The position numbers and the translations under genes were made by a program. Positions 51,388 to 60,226 of a stretch of 64,000 bases of DNA are shown here, piece by piece (positions within the stretch are counted from its first letter, which is position 1; each line of letters opens with the position of its first letter). The DNA is from Bradyrhizobium embrapense (GTDB lineage: Bacteria > Pseudomonadota > Alphaproteobacteria > Rhizobiales > Xanthobacteraceae). The DNA is taken from positions 1 through 64,000 of the forward strand of contig NZ_LFIP02000011.1 in NCBI RefSeq assembly GCF_001189235.2. The letters are read 5' to 3'. The notes beneath the pieces are model-generated. The model did not search any database. It was not told the origin of the DNA and was given only the letters and a program-made list of their open reading frames with translations.

Positions 51388-52668
51388 TTATCGTACCGAA
51401 AACGGCGCCTGATAGGGCCGGCCGAACGGCACGCCGTTGACCACGGTCTGCACCGGCTTCAGCAGCAGATTGCCGTCGCGCTTGTTGTTGCGGGTGTCGA
51501 CGAAGGTGACCGGTCCTTCGATCAGGTCCATGATCGCGACATCGCCGGGCGCGCCGCGCTGCAAGGTGCCGATTTTCGGGGTGCGGTTGATGATCCGCGC
51601 CGGCACCGAGGTCGCCATCGCCACCACCTGATCCAGCGAGGAGCCCATCGCCAGGAACTTGCTCATCACGTTCGGCAGGAACGGGATGCCGGGCGAGTTG
51701 CCGGAGAAGACGTGGATGTCGGAGGAGATCGTGTCGGGGGTGCAGCCGGCAGGGATCGCGATCTCGGCCACCGTGAAATCGAAGCTGCCGCCGCCGTGGC
51801 CGACATCGAACAGCACGCCGCGCTGCTTGGCCGCGAGCGCCGCCGGCAGCAGCTTGCCGTCCTGCACGATGTTGGTGAAGGCACCAGACATGTTCGGCGC
51901 GCCGGAATAGGCGTGGGTGAGGATATCGCCCGGCCGCAGCAGATCGAGGATGCCGGACATCAACTCCCTGGTCTCGACGCCGCCGATATGCACCATCATC
52001 CGAGCCGGCCAGCCGCACATCTCGCAGGCCTGGATGCCACGCTTCAGCGGCTCGATGCCGTGCTTGAAGATGACGTTCTCCGACATCCGCACCTTGACCC
52101 CGATCAGGAAGTCAGGGTTTTCAGCCAGCGCCATGGCGCAGGCTTCGACCTGGGCGTTGTCAATGTTGTAGAGCTCGGCCACCGGGAAGGCCGACAGGCC
52201 GTTATTGGCGATATGGAGGAAGGCGTAGATCCGCGTCCGCGACTGCGCCACGATGAAGCGCCGCAGCGCCGCGAGATTGTTGACGCCGGCATCGCCGGCC
52301 GAGACGACGGTCGTGGTGCCCTGGAATTGCACCAGCTCGTCGGCGGGAATCCCGATCGCCGAGCCGTACGGGTAGACGTGGCAGTGCAGATCGACGAGGC
52401 CCGGCATCACGAGCTTGCCCGACGCGTCGATGGTCTTGACGGCGCGCGCGGCCGGGATCTCGTCCTCGATCGCTTCGATCAGGCCCCAGCGAATGCCGAT
52501 GTCGCGCCTGCCGCGCAGCGACTGGCTGGGATCGATCACGTCGCCGTTCCTGATTACGAGGTCGAACTTGTCGTCCGGTCCCATCGCCGCAGCGGCCGGC
52601 CCCGCGATGGCGGCAGCAGCGGCCGATCCCGTACCCTTCAAAAAATCCCGGCGTGAAAATTTGCTCAC
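51388..52668 (-). CDS. Tat-exported amidohydrolase
   Basis: This 426-residue protein has a twin-arginine signal (FSRRDFLKGTGSAAAAA) and an amidohydrolase-superfamily barrel (~50-415): VMPGLVDLHCHVYPYG (HxH metal ligands), Lys in FLIGVKVRMS as possible metal bridge, HIGGVETRE, ILTHAYSGAPN and FDVGHGGGSFDF. It hydrolyses a cyclic amide or related bond in the periplasm; adenine-deaminase/dihydroorotase relatives are the nearest in style. It appears to head the minus-strand group with the XRE regulator and the dioxygenase. Confidence 0.87.
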   Translation of the reverse strand: MSKFSRRDFLKGTGSAAAAAIAGPAAAAMGPDDKFDLVIRNGDVIDPSQSLRGRRDIGIRWGLIEAIEDEIPAARAVKTIDASGKLVMPGLVDLHCHVYPYGSAIGIPADELVQFQGTTTVVSAGDAGVNNLAALRRFIVAQSRTRIYAFLHIANNGLSAFPVAELYNIDNAQVEACAMALAENPDFLIGVKVRMSENVIFKHGIEPLKRGIQACEMCGWPARMMVHIGGVETRELMSGILDLLRPGDILTHAYSGAPNMSGAFTNIVQDGKLLPAALAAKQRGVLFDVGHGGGSFDFTVAEIAIPAGCTPDTISSDIHVFSGNSPGIPFLPNVMSKFLAMGSSLDQVVAMATSVPARIINRTPKIGTLQRGAPGDVAIMDLIEGPVTFVDTRNNKRDGNLLLKPVQTVVNGVPFGRPYQAPFSVR

Positions 52669-52842
52669 AACGTCCCCCCGAACATTGATTTTTGTGGCGC
52701 GATGATGCGTCGGACGCAGTGGTTAAGCAAGGCCGCCGAAAGAGGCGATAACGCTCATTGCTCAGTCGCCCAGCGAACGCACTCGTGCGTTGCGCTGCGG
52801 CAGTTGCTGAACAAGCGTTCAGAAAACTCCACCGGTTCCTGA

Positions 52843-52867
52843 GGAACGTTCCGATATCTGCACGGTT
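52843..52867 (+). promoter_or_regulatory. Candidate EcfG (general stress) promoter
   Basis: GGAAC (52843-52847), 17 bases, then GTT (52865-52867) is the alphaproteobacterial EcfG consensus GGAAC-N17-GTT. It lies 29 bases before the start of the His-rich peptide gene. The first element sits within nested dyads, GTTCCTGAGGAAC and GGAACGTTCC, and CTGAACAAGCGTTCAG lies just upstream. Confidence 0.6.
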
Positions 52868-52896
52868 TTCTCCTCGCATCATTTGAGGAGGATGAA

Positions 52897-53112
52897 ATGA
52901 AAAAGATTGGTTTTGTTGTTGCGGCGATTGGTGCGCTTGCGATAGCCGTTCCATCGATCGCGAGCGCCGAGACCGTCGTGATCAAGCGCGGCCATCACCA
53001 CTGGGACCATGGCTGGGGCGCGCGCGCCGAGATGCGCCATGACCATGGCTGGCATCGCGGCTGGCATCACGACCATGACCGCGCAGTGGTCATCAGGCGC
53101 GATCGTTATTAA
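52897..53112 (+). CDS. Histidine-rich secreted peptide
   Basis: This 71-residue product has a perfect Shine-Dalgarno (GAGGAGG, 5-7 bases before ATG 52897) and a cleavable signal peptide (KIGFVVAAIGALAIAVPSIA, ending SAE near residue 25). The ~46-residue mature part has ten His with Trp and Asp: RGHHHWDHGWGARAEMRHDH and HRGWHHDHDRA. It could bind Ni, Cu or Zn in the periplasm, or it could be an envelope stress peptide. It is flanked by an EcfG-type promoter and a strong terminator, so it is a complete one-gene unit. Confidence 0.85.
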   Translation: MKKIGFVVAAIGALAIAVPSIASAETVVIKRGHHHWDHGWGARAEMRHDHGWHRGWHHDHDRAVVIRRDRY

Positions 53113-53143
53113 CCGTCGGCAGACACGAAAGACCGACACAACG

Positions 53144-53171
53144 GAAAATGGCTCCTCGCGGAGCCATTTTC
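53144..53171. terminator. Bidirectional terminator hairpin
   Basis: GAAAATGGCTCC (53144-53155) and GGAGCCATTTTC (53160-53171) pair perfectly around TCGC. With A/T-rich ends on both strands it can end both the His-rich peptide transcript and the converging aldo-keto reductase transcript. Confidence 0.8.
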
Positions 53172-53204
53172 TCGTTCTTCGTCCTGATCAGGTGCTCCCG
53201 GGAT

Positions 53205-54023
53205 TTAGTCCCACGCCGGAGCAAAGCCCGGATTGACGCAGCGCATGTCCTTGCGCAGTGCGGCGATCGCCGTGCGGTCGTCATCGTCCAGCCTGACCTT
53301 GAGCGCATCGAGATTGGCCTTTTGGCTCTCGGCGCGCGAGGCTTTCGGAATCGCCGCAACGCCGTCCTGGTCGAGCAGCCATTTCAGCGCCACCTGCGCT
53401 GCCGTTGCATTATGCTTGCTGCCGATTTTCGCCAGCGTCTCGTCGGTCGCGAAACGGCCCTGCGCCAGCGGGCAATAGGCCACCAGCGGGATCGATTTTG
53501 CCGCGAGATATTTCCGCACCGCCGTCTGGTCCAGCATCGCGTGGTATTCGATCTGGTTACAGGCGATCGGCGCCTTGATGTCCTCGACCACGGTCTTGAG
53601 CAGCGCGGTAGTAAAATTGGCGACACCGATCGCGCGGGTACGGCCTTCCTCCTTCAGCTTCATCAGCGTCTCGAACACGGCCGGCAACTTCATGTTCCGC
53701 GACGGCCAGTGCACCAGATAGAGGTCGACGTGATCGAGCCGCAGCTTGTTCAGGCTCGCGTCGAACGCTTTCCGGATCGCATCCGGAGCGAGGTTCTCGT
53801 GCCAGACCTTGGTGGTCACATGCAGGTCCTTGCGCGCGATCTTGGCGTCCGCGATAGCGGCCCCGATCGCCTCCTCATTGCCGTACATCTCGGCGGTGTC
53901 GATATGCCGATAACCGAGCCCGAGCGCGCTCTCGACCGCCGCGCGGCAGGCATCGCCCTGCATGCGGAAGGTGCCGAGCCCGAGCTGCGGCAGGCTGATG
54001 CCCTGTGTCTGCAGATTGTCCAT
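53205..54023 (-). CDS. Aldo/keto reductase
   Basis: This 272-residue TIM-barrel NADPH oxidoreductase has the catalytic tetrad in YRHIDTAEMYGNEEAIG (Asp, Tyr), VTTKVWHENL (Lys) and LYLVHWPSRN (His), and the cofactor tail AAIPKASRAESQKANL. It is close in form to 2,5-diketo-D-gluconate reductases (AKR5); the natural substrate is probably a small aldehyde. Start ATG 54023. Confidence 0.93.
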   Translation of the reverse strand: MDNLQTQGISLPQLGLGTFRMQGDACRAAVESALGLGYRHIDTAEMYGNEEAIGAAIADAKIARKDLHVTTKVWHENLAPDAIRKAFDASLNKLRLDHVDLYLVHWPSRNMKLPAVFETLMKLKEEGRTRAIGVANFTTALLKTVVEDIKAPIACNQIEYHAMLDQTAVRKYLAAKSIPLVAYCPLAQGRFATDETLAKIGSKHNATAAQVALKWLLDQDGVAAIPKASRAESQKANLDALKVRLDDDDRTAIAALRKDMRCVNPGFAPAWD

Positions 54024-54187
54024 GGATAGCTCCTGACGCGTGGGACGCCGATGTCATCGACGACGTCACGCCAGCAAATGGTCTGTAAGGAATGAAATTG
54101 GCAGAACTGCCGGCGCACAGTCTGCCCGCAAACCGCCACGTTGCGCAAGGCGCCCGCAATCAAGATGTCGCGACGGCCTATGCGAGC

Positions 54188-55768
54188 CTAAATATGTTCC
54201 GCCATGATCTGGCCGGGCCGCGCATCCGGCCGCGGCTCGATGTCGACCGACCAGAGATCATGGTTGTCGACGTCTTTCAGCGTCACTTTCATCACGCCGG
54301 TCCTGCCGTCGATATCGACGCGGCCAAAGAATTGCAGGCCGAAGCACGGCGCGAGATTGTCGCCCTGCTCGGCCGTGCAGCCCTTCTGGTACATCGCCTT
54401 CGGGCCAAAGGTATTGTCCAGCTCGCCCGGCGACCAGGTGCCGGCGTGCAGCGGGCCGGTGACGAATTCCCAGAACGGCTCGAACTCCTGGAACACGGCG
54501 CGGTTCGGATCATAATGATGCGCCGCGGTGTAGTGCATATCCGCCGTGAGCCACACCGTGTTGCGGACGCCGGCGCGCTTCATGAAGCACAGCAGGTCGG
54601 CGATCTCGTGCTCGCGCCGCTCGGGCGGCCCGTCGCCGAGCGCGACCGCATCGAGGCTGACGAGGCCGATCGGCAGATCGGCGGCGATCACCTTCCAGAC
54701 AGCATCCGAGGCCACCAGCTCCCGCTTCAGCCAGGCAAGCTGGCTCTCACCGAGGATGAACGCCTGGTCGGGATTGCCCTGCTTGTTCCAGCTGGAATCG
54801 CGGTACGAGCGCATATCGATGAGGAAGATGTCGAGCAGCGGCCCGTAGGCGATCTTGCGATAGACCCGGCCGTCGCGCTCCGGCATCAACCGCATCGGCA
54901 TGAATTCATGGAAGGCACGGCGCGCCCGCGCCACCAGGCGCGAGGTGCCGTCCGTATCATAGCCGGTCGCGTCAGCAGTGCCGATCGGCGACCAGTCGTC
55001 GGCCACCTCGTGATCGTCCCACTGCGCGAACATCGGGACCTCGGCGTGGAAGGCGCGGAAATTCTCGTCGAGCCAGTTGTATTTGTAGTTGCCGCGAAAC
55101 TCTTTGAGGCTGTGCGCGACGACGGATTTCTCCTCCGTGACGATGTTGCGCCAGACCTCGCCGTTCGGCAGCGCCTGTTCCGCCGGCACCGTGCAATCCG
55201 CATAGACGTGATCGCCGGAATGGATGAAGAAATCGGGGCGCTCGTTCAGCATGGTGCGGTAGCTGCGCAGGCCGCCGCGCGCGGGGTCGATGCCCCAGCC
55301 CTGCCCCACCACGTCGCCCGACCAGACGAACGAGACCGAGCGGCGGTCGGCCGGCGCGGTGCGGAAATGCCCGACCCGGCTTTTGCCGGCGATGCCGTCG
55401 CGATCCTCGAAGCGGACGCGATAGAACAGGTCCTGGCCCGGCGGCAGGTCGTCGAGCAGCAGCTTTGCGGTGAAGTCGCGCTCGGCCAGCGCGTCGGCGG
55501 TCACGCTGCGCAGGATAGTAGCAAAGCTCTCGACCGCTGCGCATTCGATCTGCATCCGCGCGGCGCGATCGGCCCGGGCCCAGATGACGGCGGAATCGCT
55601 GGCAACGTCGCCGGACTGGATGCCCGCGATCGCGGGCCGGTCCGCGGCGCGGCTCAAATAGGGCCTTGCCAGCGCGCCCAGTCCTGCCAGCGCGGCCGTC
55701 GACGCCGAGCGCACCAGAAGCTGACGCCTTGTGAGGCCTCGCCCCTTCGCGGAGATCGCTGTCGGCAT
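54188..55768 (-). CDS. phoD: PhoD-family alkaline phosphatase, Tat-exported
   Basis: This 526-residue protein has a twin-arginine signal (GLTRRQLLVRSASTAALAGL), an N-terminal beta domain (~45-130) and a PhoD metallophosphatase domain: FVWSGDVVGQGWGI, FFIHSGDHVYADC, MFAQWDDHEVADDWSP, LIDMRSYRD and WLTADMHYTAAHHY. It is a Ca/Fe phosphodi- and monoesterase for organic phosphate in the periplasm. ATG 55768 is chosen; the frame is open to 55792. A PHO box was not resolved. Confidence 0.92.
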   Translation of the reverse strand: MPTAISAKGRGLTRRQLLVRSASTAALAGLGALARPYLSRAADRPAIAGIQSGDVASDSAVIWARADRAARMQIECAAVESFATILRSVTADALAERDFTAKLLLDDLPPGQDLFYRVRFEDRDGIAGKSRVGHFRTAPADRRSVSFVWSGDVVGQGWGIDPARGGLRSYRTMLNERPDFFIHSGDHVYADCTVPAEQALPNGEVWRNIVTEEKSVVAHSLKEFRGNYKYNWLDENFRAFHAEVPMFAQWDDHEVADDWSPIGTADATGYDTDGTSRLVARARRAFHEFMPMRLMPERDGRVYRKIAYGPLLDIFLIDMRSYRDSSWNKQGNPDQAFILGESQLAWLKRELVASDAVWKVIAADLPIGLVSLDAVALGDGPPERREHEIADLLCFMKRAGVRNTVWLTADMHYTAAHHYDPNRAVFQEFEPFWEFVTGPLHAGTWSPGELDNTFGPKAMYQKGCTAEQGDNLAPCFGLQFFGRVDIDGRTGVMKVTLKDVDNHDLWSVDIEPRPDARPGQIMAEHI

Positions 55769-55946
55769 CGAATAACCTTCGTCGAATCGCAACGAAGGTT
55801 TTGCCTGCGCCGTTTGACTCCGCCCTTACGGTTTCTTGACTCTGCGCCGACGGTTTTGCGACGGCGGTGTGACTCGGGGGAGATTGAGATCGGAACGTGT
55901 TGTTCGGCTGGAGCGCTCAAACGCCAAGCCCGTCATCCTGAGGATC

Positions 55947-56381
55947 TCACCGCTGCCAGTTACAGATGCCGCCGGTGCGGCAGGGCCAGGTCTGGATCCT
56001 TGTGTCGCGGGCTTCGGCGTTGAGCGGGTTCGAGTGCCGACGGGCGAGCTTGGCGCGAGCATGCACGTGTGCGGTCGCGCGCTTCTTCTCAGGTTGTGGC
56101 GTTACCCGGGTCGTGCGGACGGGCTTCTTCGGCGCGACTTTCGGCTCCTCAATCTGCGGCTCGACATTCGCATGCTGATCGGGGCCATGGTCGCCCTTCG
56201 CCTCGACCGGAACCGGCTCGAACTGCGCCGGCGGGCCCAGCGGCCTCGGGGAAAGCACGGCGCGGGAGAGATCGAGGCTGAGGAATTCGCCCGGGCGGTA
56301 GTCGTCGGCCATCGCCGCGCCGCCCCAAGCCAGGCACGCGGTACAAACACTTGCAACAAAAACGCTTTTCAGGACCGTCAA
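55947..56381 (-). CDS. Secreted basic Pro-rich protein
   Basis: This 144-residue product starts at TTG 56381, with AGGAGG 5 bases before it. It has a signal peptide (LKSVFVASVCTACLAWGGAA, cleaved near AMADD) and a low-complexity mature part rich in Pro, Lys and Arg (EEPKVAPKKPVRTTRVTPQP), ending in a two-Cys tail (WPCRTGGICNWQR). No family is recognised. The coding character and ribosome site make it real. Confidence 0.75.
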   Translation of the reverse strand: MTVLKSVFVASVCTACLAWGGAAMADDYRPGEFLSLDLSRAVLSPRPLGPPAQFEPVPVEAKGDHGPDQHANVEPQIEEPKVAPKKPVRTTRVTPQPEKKRATAHVHARAKLARRHSNPLNAEARDTRIQTWPCRTGGICNWQR

Positions 56382-56549
56382 AAGGGCCTCCTGAAACTAC
56401 TCGAACGGAACAGCCATCATGTAGGAGCCCGGCCGCGCAAATCCAGCCGCTGGTTGCGGGCGGGTTATCGGTCAACCAGGGCCGCCGAGGAAAGTTCCGC
56501 GGCCCCGTTCACGCCAACCGGTAGCGGCGTCGCTCGAAACCCCTCTGCC

Positions 56550-59500
56550 CTACTCCGCCGCCTGCGCCAGCGGCTGGCCGATCGCACGCTCCAGCCGCGC
56601 GCATTCGGTGCGGAAGCGCGCGACATTGCCTTCCTTGATGTGGCCGTAGCCGCGCACGAGGTCCGCTGCCTTCGCCAGCGCCACCAGCCGCGGCAAATCG
56701 AGCGGCTTCTTGCCGTCGAGGTGACGCAGGACCATCGATGAATACTCCACCGGCAGCGCGCGCTCCATCTTGCGCTCGGCGGTATAGCCGAAAATGTCGA
56801 ACGCGGTGCCGCGCAGGCCCTTCAACCCCGCCAGCAGGCCGAACGCCTTGAAGATCCACGGCCCGAACTCGCGCTTCTGCAAGCGACCGGTGACGGGATC
56901 GCGCTGCGCCAGCAGCGGCGGCGCCAGCAGCACCTTCAGGCCGGAATTGCCCTCGAACTGCTCTCTCAGCGCCTTGCTGAACTCGCCGTCGGAATAGAGC
57001 CGCGCGACCTCGTACTCGTCCTTGTAGGCCATCAGCTTGAACAGGCCCTTGGCGAAGGCCTCGGTCAGGTCCTGCGAGCCCGGCGCTGCCGCGGCTTCGG
57101 CTGCGCGGACGCGCGCGACGTCGTCGAGATAGCGCTTGGCGTAGGCCGCGTCCTGATAGTCGGTAAGGAACTTGGCGCGGAACGCGATCGCTTCGTCCAG
57201 CGTCTTCTTGGCGGGTGCGGTGCCTGCGTTCTTGAAGCGCGCGGCGCTGACCACGCGCTGCAGATCATGCGCGGCGAGCCGGCCCCACGAGAATGCGGTC
57301 TTGTTCATCTCGATCGCGGCGCCGTTGAGCTCGATCGCCTTCAGGATGGCCTCGAGCGACAGCGGGATCGCGCCGCGCTGGAATGCGAAGCCGAGCATGA
57401 AGGCGTTGGTCGCGATGCTGTCGCCCATCAGCGCGGTGGCAAGCCCGGTGGCATCGAGGATGTCGAGATCGTCGGGCCGTACCGCGCCGTTCAGCGCATC
57501 GCGCATCGAACTGGCTTCAAAGTCGATGTCCGGATCGATCACGAAACTCGCGGTCGGCAGCAGGTCGGCGTTGACGACGGCGCGCGTGACGCCGCGCTCG
57601 GCGCGGCTCAGCGCCGGCACGCTGGTGGCGACGACGAGGTCGCAGCCGAGGATCAGATTGGCATTGCCGGGCGCGATGCGGACCGTGGTCAGCATGTCGG
57701 ACGAGGGTGCGAGCCGGACGTGGCTCATGACCGCGCCGTTCTTCTGCGACAGGCCGGTGAAGTCGAGCGTCGAGCAGGCGAGCCCCTCGACATGCGCGGC
57801 CATGCCGAGCAGCGCGCCGATGGTGATGACGCCGGTGCCGCCGATGCCCGTGATCAGGATGTTGTAGGGATTGCTGAGCGCAGCCGCGGACGGCGTCGGC
57901 AAATCCGCGAACAGCGCCTTGGGATCGGCGGCGGTGCGGTCGGCCTTGCGCAGCTTGGGATCCTGCACCATCACGAAGCTCGGGCAGAAGCCCTCGATGC
58001 AGGAGAAATCCTTGTTGCAGTTCGACTGGTCGATGCGGCGCTTGCGGCCGAGCTCCGTCTCCAGCGGCTGCACCGAGACGCAGTTCGACGCCACCGAGCA
58101 GTCGCCGCAGCCTTCGCAGACGCGCTCGTTGATGAAGACGCGCTTGGCCGGATCGGGAAACAGCCCGCGCTTGCGGCGGCGGCGCTTCTCCGCGGCGCAG
58201 GTCTGGTCGTAGATCAGGACGGTGAGGCCCTGGATCTCGCGCAAGGTGCGCTGCACGGCATCGAGCTCGCGGCGATGGTGGATGGTTGCGCCGGACGGGA
58301 AGTAATTGGCGGGATATTTGTCGGGATCGTCGGAGACGATCGCAAGCTTCTTGGTGCCCTCCGCCCAGACCTGATGCGCGATCTGCGCCACCGTAAAGCC
58401 GCCCTCCGCGGGCTGGCCGCCGGTCATCGCCACCGCGTCGTTGTAGAGGATCTTGTAGGTGATGTTGACGCCGGCCGCAGCCGCCGCGCGCAGCGCCAGC
58501 AGGCCGGAATGCGTGTAGGTGCCGTCGCCGAGATTCTGGAACACGTGCTGTTCGCTGGTGAACGGCGCCTGCCCGATCCAGCTCACGCCCTCGGCGCCCA
58601 TATGCGAGATGGTCTGGGTGTTGCGGTTCGGCACCGACAGCGCCATGCCGTGACAGCCGATGCCGGCCATGGCGCGGCTGCCCTCGGGAATCTTGGTCGA
58701 GGAATTGTGCGGGCAGCCCGAGCAGAAATACGGCGTACGCTGCAGCTTCGCCGTGCCGGTGCCTTCGGCCGGGCGATCGAACGCCTCGAGTTTGGCCAGC
58801 CGCTGCTCCAGCAGCGGGCTGTGGTGGCCGAGCTTGCGCAGCCGTGCGACCACCGCGGCCGCCACCATGGTCGGCGTCAGTTCGCCCTCGCTCGGCAGCA
58901 ACGGCGCGCCGCTCTCGTCACGCTTGCCGACTACCGATGGACGCTTCGAGGCATCCATGTTGTAGAGGATGCGAACCAGCTGGTCCTCGATGAAGCCGCG
59001 CTTCTCCTCGACGACCAGCACGTCCTGCAGGCCTTCGGCGAAGTCCCGCGCGCCGCGCGCTTCCAGCGGCCAGGTCAGCGCCACCTTGTAGATGCGCAGG
59101 CCCAGCGCCTGCGCATCGGCGTCGGTGATGCCGAGATCGGCGAGTGCCTGGCGCAGATCGAGATAGGCCTTGCCGGTCGCCATGATGCCGAGCCGTGCCG
59201 GCTTTGAATCCAGCACGATGCGATCGAACCGGTTGGCGCGGGCGAACGCCGCGACCGCCTCCATCTTGGGCCCATGCAACCGGCGCTCGGCCTCCAGCGG
59301 CGGATCCGGCCAGCGGATCGACAGCCCGCCCGGCGGCATCTCGAAATCGTCGGGCATGATGATCTTGATGCGATCGGGATCGCTGACGATCGAGGCCGAG
59401 CTTTCCACCGTCTCCGAGATCGCCTTGAAGCCGACCCAGCAACCGGAATAGCGCGACAGCGCGAAGCCGAGGATGCCGAGATCGAGATAGTCCTGCAGCG

Positions 59501-60023
59501 TCGCCGGATTGACCACCGGCATCAGCGCCGAGGCGAACACCTGCTCGCTCTGATGCGCCAGAGTGGAGGACTGGCAGCCATGGTCGTCGCCGGCGAGCGC
59601 GATCACGCCGCCATTCGGCGAGGTGCCGGCCGAATTGGCGTGCTTGAGCGCATCGAGCGAACGATCGACGCCGGGGCCCTTGCCGTACCAGATGCCGAAC
59701 ACACCATCGACCTTGGCGCCGGGGAACATGCCGACCTGCTGGCTACCCCACACCGCGGTCGCCGCCAGATCCTCGTTGAGGCCGGGAACGAAAGCGATGT
59801 CATGCTCCTTGAGGAAGGATTTCGCCCGCCACAGCGCGTGGTCATACATACCGAGCGGCGAGCCGCGGTAACCGGAGATGAAACCCGCGGTGTTCAGCCC
59901 ATGCGCGCGGTCGCGTTCGCGCTGCAACATGGGCAATCGGACCAGAGCCTGGGTACCGGAGAGGAAAATTCGTTTGGTATCCAACCGGTACTTGTCGTCC
60001 AGTCCAACTTCGATCAACGCCAT
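56550..60023 (-). CDS. Indolepyruvate ferredoxin oxidoreductase, fused (IorAB-like)
   Basis: This giant 1157-residue enzyme fuses the thiamine-diphosphate and gamma-type subunits. The N-terminal part (25-300) contains ISGYRGSPLGMYDHALWRAK and LAGDDHGCQSSTLAHQSEQV. The ThDP-binding part (~430-600) contains YFCSGCPHNSSTKIPEGSRA and MGAEGVSWIGQAP. A ferredoxin-like Cys set (~640-700) follows, with RVCEGCGDCSVASNCVSV and CNKDFSCIEGFCPSF. The gamma domain (~730-930) contains GIGGTGVITIGALLGMAAHV, and a C-terminal extension runs to 1157. It converts aryl- or branched 2-oxo acids to acyl-CoA with ferredoxin reduction. Start ATG 60023, divergent from the MaoC-led operon. Confidence 0.94.
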   Translation of the reverse strand: MALIEVGLDDKYRLDTKRIFLSGTQALVRLPMLQRERDRAHGLNTAGFISGYRGSPLGMYDHALWRAKSFLKEHDIAFVPGLNEDLAATAVWGSQQVGMFPGAKVDGVFGIWYGKGPGVDRSLDALKHANSAGTSPNGGVIALAGDDHGCQSSTLAHQSEQVFASALMPVVNPATLQDYLDLGILGFALSRYSGCWVGFKAISETVESSASIVSDPDRIKIIMPDDFEMPPGGLSIRWPDPPLEAERRLHGPKMEAVAAFARANRFDRIVLDSKPARLGIMATGKAYLDLRQALADLGITDADAQALGLRIYKVALTWPLEARGARDFAEGLQDVLVVEEKRGFIEDQLVRILYNMDASKRPSVVGKRDESGAPLLPSEGELTPTMVAAAVVARLRKLGHHSPLLEQRLAKLEAFDRPAEGTGTAKLQRTPYFCSGCPHNSSTKIPEGSRAMAGIGCHGMALSVPNRNTQTISHMGAEGVSWIGQAPFTSEQHVFQNLGDGTYTHSGLLALRAAAAAGVNITYKILYNDAVAMTGGQPAEGGFTVAQIAHQVWAEGTKKLAIVSDDPDKYPANYFPSGATIHHRRELDAVQRTLREIQGLTVLIYDQTCAAEKRRRRKRGLFPDPAKRVFINERVCEGCGDCSVASNCVSVQPLETELGRKRRIDQSNCNKDFSCIEGFCPSFVMVQDPKLRKADRTAADPKALFADLPTPSAAALSNPYNILITGIGGTGVITIGALLGMAAHVEGLACSTLDFTGLSQKNGAVMSHVRLAPSSDMLTTVRIAPGNANLILGCDLVVATSVPALSRAERGVTRAVVNADLLPTASFVIDPDIDFEASSMRDALNGAVRPDDLDILDATGLATALMGDSIATNAFMLGFAFQRGAIPLSLEAILKAIELNGAAIEMNKTAFSWGRLAAHDLQRVVSAARFKNAGTAPAKKTLDEAIAFRAKFLTDYQDAAYAKRYLDDVARVRAAEAAAAPGSQDLTEAFAKGLFKLMAYKDEYEVARLYSDGEFSKALREQFEGNSGLKVLLAPPLLAQRDPVTGRLQKREFGPWIFKAFGLLAGLKGLRGTAFDIFGYTAERKMERALPVEYSSMVLRHLDGKKPLDLPRLVALAKAADLVRGYGHIKEGNVARFRTECARLERAIGQPLAQAAE

Positions 60024-60088
60024 CAGTTTCAGGCTCCCCGCCGATCAGGTCACGCCGGTCCGAACCGGTCTCATTATCTTCCGAATGA

Positions 60089-60124
60089 TCATGCATCAGC
60101 ATGCACTGATTTTGTTATGCATGA
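60089..60124. promoter_or_regulatory. Inverted repeat in divergent promoter region
   Basis: TCATGCAT (60089-60096) and ATGCATGA (60117-60124) are perfect inverse copies with 20 bases between them. They lie 66 bases before the oxidoreductase start and 103 bases before the MaoC-like start, a good position for a shared repressor or activator. Confidence 0.45.
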
Positions 60125-60226
60125 ACAGCCCCGTTCCATGGCCGCAGCACATATCTCCGCCGAGCGCGCGAGGCCTTGCCGAAGCCCGGCATCTTTGAAA
60201 CGGTGGCGCGCAAAAGGAGACCAAGG

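Noticed and set aside
54092..56023. 643-codon plus-strand open frame
   Set aside because: It is antisense to the PhoD phosphatase and has no recognisable domain.
57267..59207. 646-codon plus-strand open frame
   Set aside because: It is antisense to the indolepyruvate ferredoxin oxidoreductase. High-GC codon bias opens such frames.
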